Source: Symbiodinium natans | Taxonomy: Eukaryota > Sar > Dinophyceae > Suessiales > Symbiodiniaceae | DNA length: 64,000 bases | Assembly: GCA_905221605.1 (NCBI GenBank) | Contig: CAJNDS010002663.1 | Coordinates: forward strand, 62,001-126,000 | Direction of reading: 5' to 3' | Shown here: positions 10,970 through 20,692 of the stretch, piece by piece | Numbering within the stretch: the first letter of the stretch is position 1 | Layout of the letters: the number at the start of each line of letters is the position of its first letter | Made by a program: the position numbers and the translations under genes | The notes under the pieces: model-generated | The model's input: only the letters and a program-made list of their open reading frames with translations | Databases searched by the model: none | Told to the model about the DNA's origin: nothing

Positions 10970-12820
10970 GCAGGTCTACATACCTCAAGGCTTCCTGTGG
11001 CATCGGCTCTTTGCGGGTACGTCGCACTCCTGTGGGATCATCGATACCGGCGCCCTGGCGATAGTTTCGAGTGTCAGGCAGACAATATATGTCAAGATGC
11101 CCAAGGCGAGACCCTGTGCTGGGGTCGAGTCCGAGAAGGGCAGTGCGATGTGCCACGTGGATACAGCCAGCGCCCTCAGGACTTCCGTCAAAGTTCTTAG
11201 TTCGGAGCCGAACTCTGTGTGTTCTTCTTGTGTTTTGCACGAAAATGCACAAAATTCAGCGGCTCAAGGCTTCGTGGAGCTTACCCTTGGCGAGGCCGGA
11301 GTGTCTACAAAGAGATGTGCAAAAAAAGCGTGTTCTGTGGGGGTTTCTGGGGGCCTTCTCTGTCGGCTTCAGGCATTTACCTGCGGCCTCACGGTGAATT
11401 CCGAGCTCCTCTGCTGGGGGTCCAGCCTCGACTTCGAGCTGGACGTGCCTTGTCAGAGCGTGGGATCGTGACAAAATGCCAATAGGCTGCCAGTAGGGGT
11501 GAGCAACGACATAACATGTTGCCGCAGGTGCCGCCGGGCAACACGTGGCTGCAAGCGGATGCTGGAACCGTGCACACATGCGCAGTGAACGCTACCGGAA
11601 AGATGCATTGCTGGGGCAAGCAAGGTTCGCCCCACAATTGCAAGCTAGCAGACCCGACACGAAGCCGGACAATCGGTCACTGGCGGTCACTGGCGCAGGC
11701 TATGGGAGGCAGGCGATTCCGTACCAGGAAGATGACAACGTGCTTTGGGAGGCCAACGCCTCATTAGACCGTGAGCAGTTTCGACTCTTTCAAGTCATTT
11801 CTTTTGTGGCGCCGCTCCTTTCAGAGCTTCCCTGCAGGAGGTGGCATGCGGTGATAGACATTGCTGCGGCATTGTCGCCCAGACTTCGTTACAAGCCTTA
11901 AGCTTGCGTCAAGAGGACTGGGTTTGGGGTCCCTCGTGCGTTGACAAAGTAACAGGGAGCCAGTTGATCATCAAGTCCTTGCAAGCATCGTGACATCTCG
12001 TGACATCTCGTGACACCTCGTGACACCTCGTGACACCTCGTGACACCTCACGTCTTGCGACTCCTCGCGACCTCTTGGGCAGGACAATGTCATCTGTTGG
12101 GGTGATGACTCAGAGCTGCAGCTGCAGGTGCCGGGGAAGGACCCATGTGCTCTCACCGCACAAGATGCAGTTGCCATAATGCCATTATGCAGTTGCCGCC
12201 CAATAGCAGCTGTTTCAGGACCAGGGCCGAAGCGGCGTGCAGGAGCTGATTCCCCCTCCCCCCCCCGGCCCGCTCAAGCAAAAATAGTGAGACAACTTCT
12301 GCACGCGAGGATGCACCCCCCCATGGCAACAAGAAAAAACGTGTTGTTGTTGCCAGGAGACCTTCAGCTCCATCTCAGCTGGCAACTTCCACACCTGTGG
12401 TCTAACGCTGGGCTTGGAGGTGTGGTGCTGGGGCCGCGTCAGCCTGTATCGCCGGTTGCCCAGTTTAGTTTCTGGCATGTTCTGGTTACCTTCGGTGGTC
12501 ACATCCGAAATGTGCACAACTTGCATGACTCGGCACTGTCCCCACTGAGGCTTGGACTTCAGGACGCCCGGAAACGCCACGGCATTGAGTTGCGGTGGCA
12601 TCCATGCCTGTATACTGGATATAGACCAGAAGGCACGGCCAGCAGCGTTTCTTCATTGTGATCTCTTTCGTGTGTCCTCAGAGTGCAGAACGACCGAATA
12701 CTGTTTTGAAAAATCGCCTTGGCTGCATCACTGGAAGGCAAGGTGCTGGGGCAGCGACAACGTTGGACAGTCAGGTGTGCCCCTGGACGCTGCCACCTAC
12801 CCGCCAGGTGCTTGGGTATG
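10970..12820 (+). CDS. RCC1/ATS1-type propeller repeat protein, multi-exon
   Basis: Successive short exons each encode one blade with the pattern G-x-x-H-x-C-G/A-[IL]...CWG. Blade 1 (10975-11195): LFAGTSHSCGIIDT, then ETLCWGRVREGQCDVP in another frame. Blade 2 (11367-11460): FTCGLTVNSELLCWGSS then FELDVP. Blade 3 (11527-11640): DAGTVHTCAVNATGKMHCWG. Blade 4 (11837-11945): EVACGDRHCCGIVAQ then WVWGPS. Its second part or the next blade (12083-12137): DNVICWGDDSELQLQVP. Blade 5 (12360-12448): SISAGNFHTCGLTLGLEVWC. Blade 6 (12577-12632 and 12739-12815): LSCGGIHACILDIDQKA joined to RCWGSDNVGQSGVPLD. The Cys-rich blades match the secreted bacterial and alveolate version of RCC1 more than nuclear RCC1. 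Substrate and partner are unknown. The frame change inside blade 1 is either a short intron, a sequence error or a mutation. Confidence 0.78.
11986..12050. repeat. TGACACCTCG 10-bp tandem repeat
   Basis: About six copies of CGTGACATCT/CGTGACACCT in an intron of the propeller gene. Confidence 0.85.
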
Positions 12821-12889
12821 CCTAGACTGGCCTAGATGATCCAAGCTGTAGGCGTGTGTTTCGGAAATGGGGTGCCATGAACCTGAGCT

Positions 12890-15273
12890 TAAGCTGTTGG
12901 TGCTGGAAGCTGAGGCCTTCGATCTTGGACTACTCGAACGATCCGCTGGACATCAATGGAGAGGACTGGGGTATCTGGGAGTTACTGGTGAGTTTGGTCT
13001 CGCGGCATGCCGCCTTTGGTGCAGGATCCCTCCATGCGCATCTACGAATACATTCCCGGCTATTCCACGCCCCTGAGGCCTTTGGCGGCCTTCTCTCGGT
13101 CTCTCGTTTAGCCAAGAAGCTCCATCATATTTTGGGCCCCCGTGCAACAAAATTCCTCTAAGCTGCAGGACGAAGCAGCACATTAACATGGCCAACGCTC
13201 TCAGCAACAGCTTAGCAGCGAGAGTTTGGTGTGCGCTCTGGAGCACCGAAAGCCTTTTAGGCAATCTTCTTTGCGGAGTTTGCCCTGGCCGGCTCGCCAA
13301 TGCATCTCGCTCAGCTGGACAAGAGTCGTAGCCGTCGTGTACATCGTGCAGTATGACACACAAAAGAGTTGTGTAAGGTTGACGTTCACGCACATCGACG
13401 GTTCGCCGGAGACTCCCATGATTCAGTCTTGACCTGCAACTTCTCCCCCCTGTCGTGGTGGAGCGCACTGCTGACATCCATGGCAGGACCCATACTCTCC
13501 CCATGTGATCGAGTTCCCGGCCTCTTGGAATGCGCCTGTCATCAATCAGCTGAACATCTCAGCCTTTGACTTGTCACATTGGTATGACCTGCGCTTGGGG
13601 CCATCTCGTTCCGGGCTCAGCTTGCAGGGTACACGCTTGCAGCGTCTGCTATGGGGTCTGTTCTTTCTACGTAGAAAGATGTGGCCTGGTGACTGAGCCG
13701 CCATTCGCAACATCACGTCGACGTATGTCAACGGAACGACCCAACACCAGTTGGTGGATGGTGGCGCATACTCTGTTGTGCTCTCGTACCAGGCGAGCGG
13801 CGAGAGTTTCTGAGTAGCTGGTATGCAAAATTCAGCAAGACAATCCAAGACTGTCCAAGACTACTGGTGGATGGCTTCCTGGCAGGATTCGTTCGGCCAT
13901 CCAGCAGCAATACATTGGCTGCAAAGGTATGAGGTGTGCAGACCTTGGCGAAGTCAGAAGGGGGTGGGGCCTCACTCTTGTGTCTTGGCCACTGCGGCCA
14001 GTACGGGCAAGTTGTTCAGGTCCTACGACTTGCAGACCCTTCCGCCGACGCTGCTAGCACCAGCGCCTGCTTCTGAGTCCTATTCGGGGGTCTTGCACAG
14101 GCTGACCCAGGTCCTCAAACGCGTAGAGACTTCAGCTTGTAGACAGCTGAAGAGCCGAACCCATTGCGTCCCGGTTTATCCCTTTGTCCTCTCGGGTTGA
14201 GTGACAGCTCTCTCTGAATGAGCCCAGTGTGAACATGTCAGCAAGTGATTGAGCTGACATGTGCAAAACGGATTTATCTCCGGCTATGCTGCGCTGCGCA
14301 AGTACATCTCAAGAGTGTCACCCTCCCAACCGCCCCCATGAGCCCCAGCACACGGATTTCCTAAAGTCGTTGGAGTCGGGGGAGGTGCATACGAATGTGG
14401 AATGGACAGCTGCGGTACTGCCGTTCCGCCGTTCCGTATACGTGCAGCAGTCCTGCGACGCTCCTTCCACAATATGGAGTGGACACAGCTGCTCCGTCTT
14501 GCCCAGAGGATCCGGGAATGACACCAAGCCGGCTTCGCGGCTTCATTCCGCTCAGCTGATAGCCGCGCAAAGGTAGAGGAACAAGGATCGCCACAGGTCC
14601 GCACCACTCCTTCCAAACATCTTGTGCAAATTTGGAACATTCATGAACAATCGGCCCAGTTTGCTGATCGAGCTGCTTGATGCTTCAGCATCAAACCCAG
14701 CTGTAACCCCTTGAACACTAGAACCTACTAGAATCTACTCGAATCTCTCCTGAAATAGCTCGAACTGCACAGATCAGCGGAACTTCCGAGGCCAGGCTTC
14801 ACGAAGCAGGCGCTACAGGTGTCGTTCACCCTCTTGGAGGACACGTTGTTCACGGCAGGGGGGAGCTTGCCATGTGCTTTAAGTTCTGCTTGCTGATTCC
14901 AGGACATGTTCCCAGAGTCAGTGTGGCTGACCATGACCTTCGTGGGGACCTTCCCGGGCTTCGGCCAACAAGTGCAGGACAGAGCTCCTTCTAGGCTGTT
15001 AAGAGCTAGTGCCAGTGACTGCCAGTCTGGCTGCAGGACGCCGACTCCCCCTATGAGATCCAGCTAGCTGAGGCCAGGTTCAGCTTTGCAGGTCTCGCGC
15101 TGGCATCTTTCTCCGGGGGTTTGGGGGGCAGCAAGGAGCTCACTCTTCGGGGGACCTACACTTTCGACCTGAACTTGGGCGAGCTGAATGCAGACTTGGC
15201 TGGAAGGCCGGGCTTAGCGCGGCACCCTCTGCAGAAGGGAGACATTGGGTTGCCGGGAGGAGGCTTCTAAGCG
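12890..15273 (+). CDS. Exons of an unrecognised protein
   Basis: Exon-like + strand stretches with balanced composition but no family I recognise. 12905-12985: LDYSNDPLDINGEDWGIW. 13017-13080: QDPSMRIYEYIPGYSTPLRP. 13490-13605: VIEFPASWNAPVINQLNISA then FDLSHWYDLRLG. 13703-13812: NITSTYVNGTTQHQLVDGGA then YSVVLSYQASG. 13823-13930: LLVDGFLAGFVRPSS. 14790-14880: SFTLLEDTLFTAGGSLPC. 14925-14970: WLTMTFVGTFPGFG. 15030-15273: a 75-codon stretch including DSPYEIQLAEARFSFAGLAL and LTLRGTYTFDLNLGELNADL that ends in TAA. The alternating hydrophobic pattern suggests beta-rich extracellular domains. It may continue the propeller gene upstream. Confidence 0.45.
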
Positions 15274-16310
15274 ACTAGCCGTGACTAACCGCGGATTCCT
15301 CACTGTTCTGAAGTATGCGTGGCAGATGTAGCATGATTGTTCCTGAGTGATACAAATTGATCTAATGATTCTCGTGCAAGCGAGCAATTGGCTATTCTCG
15401 TGTGAGTCTCATTTGCCTTCTCGTGCCCACGAAGGAAGTCACCGTACGTGCGCCGTGTTCTCACTGCCAGCCTCGGTTCTCAGCCAAATCGTTCGTGAAG
15501 TTGTGGTTTTTGCAGTGGCGCAACGAAGCCCAGCTTTCAACTGCGCTCAGTTTGGGTCGTTGCGCAGTGCTACTCATGTCCAGCTTTTGGGACATGATCA
15601 TCATTGAGGGGTTTGGTCTTTGAGAAGCAGGCATGCGTGTGATCTCCGAGGTGGCATCGGAGGACCTGGCACACGCCTAACCACTGGAGGCCGGGCTTGC
15701 CCGTGGGTGTCAGCCTGTCAAGGGGTCATCCTCCAGTTCCTGGTGGCATTGAATGAGACTGTTCGACTGGTCATGTGTTTGGGGGGGTGGGGTAGCAACG
15801 CCGGCCAATTGCAGGACAAAAAGGGACAAATGCAGAGGGGTTAGGCGCGCAGAAAGAGAGAACGAAAGAACAAAGGAAAAGAAAGAACGAAAAAAAGGAA
15901 GGACATAACGAACAGAAGAAAGAAAGCAAAGAGAGAGCAGACGCGCCGGCTGCGTAGAATTCACCATTTCAAGGGTCGCAGCAAGGGCTTCCCGTGATGA
16001 ACAGTTACGTGTAAGCGCGCGTGGGGGGGGGGGGTGGGGGGGCCTGTTGAGTTCATAGGGAAAAGCAAGCAAGCAGAGATAAAAGAAGGGTTGATTGGGG
16101 CGATTTTGCTTCGGAGGCTGTTACACCTCGAGTTCAGGTTGCAAGGGGAGTTTAGTCCGTATGTAGCCGAGCAAAGAAAGAAGAATGTAGATGGTGAGAG
16201 CGCATTCGTGCGTGAGGGAGCCTCTACTTAAGCCCAGCAGAAGAAGAGAGAGAAGAGCAACACATAAATAGTTTGAGACAAAGAGGAAAGAAGCCTTGGT
16301 GCTTTACCTA
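15274..16310. other. No recognisable gene
   Basis: Intronic or intergenic. It contains a purine-rich AAGAAAGAA-type tract (15850-15940) and a G-rich run at 16022-16041. Confidence 0.5.
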
Positions 16311-18365
16311 TGCTCAGGCCGCTACAATATAACCTTACGGGTTGCTGACCGCTACAACAACGCGCCGATGTTTGACCAAGTACGTGGCTCGGAACTCCGC
16401 CCACCAGGAAGCTGCACGTGTCGTTCGGTCATGTTCGGTCCCAACAGCACATGGCTGCAGAGTCGTCAGAGGTGTGGTGCAGAGAGCTGTTTGGGACTGA
16501 GGTCTCCGACGTTGATTTCGTTTGGGACGTTGCAACGGAAGTGACGCAAGTTGCCGAACCTACGACTGTGCATCTCGGCGGCTAGCGGTGTCGAAAAGGT
16601 CGACTCGCCTTCCTTGCTTCTCTCTGCCCGGCTTGTCCTTGTGGCGAGGCTAAACAGCCCCCTTGTCATCGAGTATACCTTGACAGAACGTGCACAGCCA
16701 GGCTCACTGCGCGTCCAGCTCAGTAGGCTGTTGATTTAAGGGTCCCTTCCGATTTAATGATTTGTGGTATCTTTCGGAGCTCCGGGGCGCACAGCTGAGG
16801 TTTTGACCTCATCTGGCTACGGAGCTTGCCTCCAGTTCCTGGCATGCCCAGCCCGAAGGAACCGTGAGAGTGCAAAATGTTTAGGGATCAGAAGCTGATG
16901 AGAGCGTTCCTCTGACAGGAAGACCTTCAAAGTCCGCATAGCTTCGTGGTCTACCCCGCAAAGGAGTCGGATACGAGATGAGAAGAGTTGTGTTCCAGAG
17001 CTGTGCATGTCCTTACGTTTGAGGAGCAGTCGGTTCTTGACGGGACGGCTTTGAACGTCCTCAGGCGTACGATAGCCGAGGATACTTTCCTAGTCTGAAC
17101 TGGGAACTCACACCCTGTGGTAGGTTGAGTCCTTCCAACCTGTTTCGTGACATCAACAATGAGGCAAAGAGAGCCAGTCAGCGAAGCTCCAGCTAGAGGA
17201 CACGGATCCTTTTTCCGCATGTGCCGCAGGCTCTGGCTCACCCGGACATCAGAAGATTCGAATCTACAGGCAAGGGCAGTGCAACGCTTTCCGTGCCTGG
17301 GGGACCCTGAAACCCTTCCAGGAACCCCCGTCTATTCCAGCCTGCAGCCGCTCTCAGAGTACCTCTTGTCCATCTCGTACCAGGCACAGGGATCCTTGCA
17401 ACACATCTCCCACTCGTGCATGTTCGGTGTTTTTGGGCACTTTCTTGGGGTACTTTTGGGGTGATTTTTGCTTCTCAGGACCTCTTCGAGAACCCGAGGA
17501 CATACCTCAACCGCACGCTGCAGACGAACTTTACCGTGCCGGGCACGCCACAACCGCCGACTCTCAAGAGCAGGCAGCGGGTGAGACAGAAGGATTGAAT
17601 CAGAACAGTTCAGTAAGTTAAGTAATAGTTAAAGGGCACCTATGAGAACACCTTGCTGTTTCCGGCAATGCGGCAGGACGACGAGTTCCTTGGAAGTTGC
17701 CTGGGTTCGCGGCTTCACAGGCGGCTTGCGTGGCCCGGCGGCAGATCGCAGGGGCACTCGCAAGTGCTCGCAAACCATCTTTCCCCAGGTATCACGACCT
17801 TTGACCTGCAGCTTCAGATGGCTCCGGGCCCACCGACGCCCTGGTGGAACGGCATGGGGCTTGGAATGGCTTGGAGATGCCAGTGAATGGAAGCTTCGGC
17901 CATGGATCTCTGAGCCGCCCCGCCGCTGCGCTCCTGCGCCCTGCAGCCATTTCGGACAGCGCCTTTCGAGGCAAAAGACGGTAGCTGCATCCCCAGCTTC
18001 ATCCTGCGTCGAACCTGCGAAGATGCTTTCAACTCAACCTGTTGTGCCTTGCCAGCCGCTGGTTTGATTGTGGCGTGGGAGCTAGGTCCAATTTCCCGAT
18101 CAGCTTATCAGCCTATCCCAGGTGGCTTGCTCCACTCAGACAATCACGGCGCCGCCGGGTCTTGTGGAGCCTTGCCGGCAACATGCAAGCCAATGCAAGC
18201 TTCCAGAGATCCGCAAGTTGCCCTTCGAATCCGAAGCGGGTGCTGAGGCCGATGCAACATGGCCCCGGTCGCCGGTCCCTCTGCAAACGACGCCCATCTC
18301 TTCTGTCTCCGCAGCTCCGGCTGAAAGATGTCCACTGGGAAGCACTGGGAAGGGGATGTAGAGCA
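16311..18365 (+). CDS. Further exons of an unrecognised protein
   Basis: Exon-like stretches: 16318-16380 (RYNITLRVADRYNNAPMFDQ), 16452-16560 (EVWCRELFGTEVSDVDFVWD), 16598-16738 (LVARLNSPLVIEYTLTERAQ, ending at TAA), 17325-17410 (YSSLQPLSEYLLSISYQAQG), 17480-17580 (NPRTYLNRTLQTNFTVPGTP), 17640-17690 (TLLFPAMRQDDEFLG) and 17788-17880 (GITTFDLQLQMAPGPPTPWW). N-glycosylation-type NIT/NRT/NFT sites and beta-type alternation suggest an extracellular protein, but I recognise no domain. It may belong with 12.9-15.3 kb. Confidence 0.4.
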
Positions 18366-18952
18366 TTGTAACCCTTTCGCGCTTTCGCCTGCAGGTGCCC
18401 TGCGCTCCACCGTCCGACCCGCCGCCGGAGATCGCAGGCTCGGAGCCTCGTGCGGCCCCGGGCTGGGATCCCAGCTCAGGCGCGGAAGGGACAGGCCTAT
18501 GGGGTTCCATTTTGCGGTTGCATGGGGGACCAGGATCATGAGGCTCTGCAGCATGTCTGAGACCAGCCCCCCCCCCCCCCCCCCCCGCCCGCCTCCCCTC
18601 TCCCCTCGCCGCAAGAAAGAAAGCTCTGAGCCCCAAAGGCGTTCAACCATCTTCAATCCTCAACTGGCTCAGGAGGTTTTGGCAGTGAAGAGGAGAGGGA
18701 GCCATCCGCGCCTCCGCGCCCCCCAGGCCGATAGCTGCGGAGGTTTCGGCTTTCTCAAGGGGCACCCTAGGACCCGAGCCTGAGCACCAGGCATCCTGCT
18801 GCCCATGTCCGAGGAGGAGAAGCAGCGCATCTTGGCGAAAAGCAAGAAGGCATTATTTTACATATTAAATTAGTGATCTTGATATAATTAAATGTAGTCA
18901 ATATACTGTACTGTATTGCCATTATGATTATTATTAGTTTTATTAGTATAAT
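18366..18952. other. Left flank of the retrotransposon
   Basis: A C run at 18568-18587, a short coding-like stretch at 18805-18845 (MSEEEKQRILAKSKK), then AT-rich DNA up to the retroelement boundary. No gene assigned. Confidence 0.5.
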
Positions 18953-19028
18953 TAGTCCCACTTTTAGTGGGGTTTTGACGTAGTAGTGACATGTTTCTGT
19001 GAATCTTTCATCTCAAAGTTCAAAGTGG
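18953..19028 (+). repeat. Split direct repeat A1
   Basis: 76 bp beginning TAGTCCCACTTTTAGTGGGG and ending AAAGTTCAAAGTGG, the same as A2 at 25145-25220. It contains a small hairpin, CCCAC-TTTTA-GTGGG. It marks the 5' end of the retroelement; the first ORF starts 19 bp downstream. Confidence 0.92.
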
Positions 19029-19047
19029 CAAGGGTAGAAGGGCGCAC

Positions 19048-19482
19048 ATGGACTGGACCCTGTGCCGCGCTGTGGGGGTTGATCTTTTCCGGGTGGCCGT
19101 ATATTGGCTAACAGAATACAAGAACGGCACTTGTGAGAAGGGCGTGGCTAAGAAGGATCAAGTCATAGGACAGTGCCAGCGAGATAAGGAGGCCTGCTTC
19201 AGAGATCTAGGTGCAGCTGAGACTCGACGTGATTGTCAGCACTTGCTGGCCATCGTGGCTGGTTTTCTTGGTGGTTTGATCTGCGGCGTGACTCTCTGCG
19301 TATTTTTGTGGTACCGACTGCTGCGTGCTGAGCCGCCGGGACGTGTTACTACACCGCCCGTGATTGACGCTGTTCCATTGAAGCTAGGCCTTTTTGAACA
19401 ACAGGCTGGAGATGTCAATGTCGACCCCGAACCCTCCGCAGTGGCTGCAGCAAGACGGCGCGCTCGTGCGCTTCCGGGATGA
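19048..19482 (+). CDS. Retroelement ORF1: small single-pass membrane protein
   Basis: 144 codons from an ATG just after repeat A1. The N-terminal third is charged with scattered cysteines (NGTCEK, GQCQRDKEACF, RRDCQ). One clear membrane segment follows at about residues 66-89 (LLAIVAGFLGGLICGVTLCV then FLWY), then a basic tail ending RRRARALPG. It overlaps the gag start by about 70 bases in another frame. I recognise no family. A membrane protein at this position is unusual for DIRS-type elements, whose first ORF is normally gag. It could be an envelope-like or accessory protein, or a leftover of host sequence; nothing in the sequence shows which. Confidence 0.7.
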   Translation: MDWTLCRAVGVDLFRVAVYWLTEYKNGTCEKGVAKKDQVIGQCQRDKEACFRDLGAAETRRDCQHLLAIVAGFLGGLICGVTLCVFLWYRLLRAEPPGRVTTPPVIDAVPLKLGLFEQQAGDVNVDPEPSAVAAARRRARALPG

Positions 19483-20692
19483 TCCAGATCTTTTGCACTT
19501 TCGCGAAGTCGTCAAGTGCACAGAGGGAAACCACTGTTTCGTCCTGACTCCCGATCGGGACTTGAACGAGGTGGACCTCGAGGAGGGTAACATGTTCGTG
19601 GAAGTGAAGAGGATGCAGCCAGGCCGACTGCCGAGAGGCATCCGTGATGCCGACACTTACCTGCCCCGACACAGCGGTGGAGGAGAGTTCACTGCTGAAG
19701 AGCTCAGACACTACGCCCAGGTCGCTGAGAAGCTCAGTAAGGGCGGCGGTGCACATGTTCGACGTGTGGGCAAGGTAGGGACAGGAGGACTGGATGTGCT
19801 ACCTGGCGGCGCGCAGCAGCCGGCAGCCCAGCCACTCAGCGAGCTTGCCTGGATGCAGGTCTTTGGGGGCTCTCCTGGCTCTTTGGGAGCTGAGGTCTTT
19901 CCGCCCCCCGACAGTGCAATCGTGAACGCTGGGAGTGACAAGTACACGATCTTCGTTGATGGCTTGCAGGGAGGCCAGGTGGTGCTGGCGAGACAAGTGT
20001 CGCGAGCTGGTCTTGAGGCCGCAAAGAGGCTCTTGTCGCCTCCTGACAACAAAGGATCTGAGAGGGATGTGCGGGTGCTGCCCGTGCTTTTCGACTCTGC
20101 AGAAGAGCGGTGGCGCACTGTGGCAGAAGCGGTGCCGGAAAGCGAGGAGGTGGACTATGAGGACTTCCCTCTGGCTGGGCCCCGCACCGTGATGCGAGAC
20201 ATGCGTCAGTTGAGGCGGGCCGGACAGGACTTCCTGCAGCACCACGAGAGCTGGATCAAGAAGTCGGGCGTGCGATCAACGGACAGGTCAGTGCATGAGC
20301 ATTCTAGTTTGTGCAGGGCTTTGCATCTCATGATCTGCTACGACCAGTTGAATGCCCCCGCCCTCGCAGCTGCAGAGGCGTTAAGCAGGCGCCGGGCACT
20401 CATTGAGTTCGCCCACCATGGGCGCCCCGAGGCGCCCAGCTATGAGGGTGCTGAGGACCTGCTTGGTGTGCGGGAGGCCAGCGACGGCGCCATGATCGAC
20501 CCTGCTCTCACCTCTTTTGCCGCGAAGAAGGCAGCCAGCAAGGCCGAGGTCCTCAAGCAACAGCGCTTGGCTGCCGAAGAGAAGCGTCATCGGCGCAACC
20601 AGGCTGCTGTGACAGAGGACGAGGCCGGAGCATCGTCAAAGGCAAAAGCCAAGGGTCGGGGCACGCCCAAAGGAGCCCATGAAAGTCCCTAA
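19412..20692 (+). CDS. gag: Retroelement gag-like protein
   Basis: 426 codons from the ATG at 19412 (MSMSTPNPPQWLQQDGALVR); the frame is open a little further upstream without ATG. It is acidic in the first half (FRDDPDLLHF, DRDLNEVDLEEG), with a central helical part containing WRTVAEAVPESEEVDYEDFP and MRDMRQLRRAGQDFLQHHES. The C-terminus is very basic and Ala/Lys-rich (KAKAKGRGTPKG), which would suit nucleic-acid binding. No CCHC knuckle is seen. Its place directly before RT, overlapping RT by 14 bases, supports the gag role. The whole frame is intact. Confidence 0.75.
   Translation: MSMSTPNPPQWLQQDGALVRFRDDPDLLHFREVVKCTEGNHCFVLTPDRDLNEVDLEEGNMFVEVKRMQPGRLPRGIRDADTYLPRHSGGGEFTAEELRHYAQVAEKLSKGGGAHVRRVGKVGTGGLDVLPGGAQQPAAQPLSELAWMQVFGGSPGSLGAEVFPPPDSAIVNAGSDKYTIFVDGLQGGQVVLARQVSRAGLEAAKRLLSPPDNKGSERDVRVLPVLFDSAEERWRTVAEAVPESEEVDYEDFPLAGPRTVMRDMRQLRRAGQDFLQHHESWIKKSGVRSTDRSVHEHSSLCRALHLMICYDQLNAPALAAAEALSRRRALIEFAHHGRPEAPSYEGAEDLLGVREASDGAMIDPALTSFAAKKAASKAEVLKQQRLAAEEKRHRRNQAAVTEDEAGASSKAKAKGRGTPKGAHESP

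Noticed and set aside
18136-18656. Overlapping - strand ORFs of 166 and 170 codons
   Set aside because: Two different frames open over the same GC-rich stretch, with a homopolymeric Gly segment from a C run. No motif.
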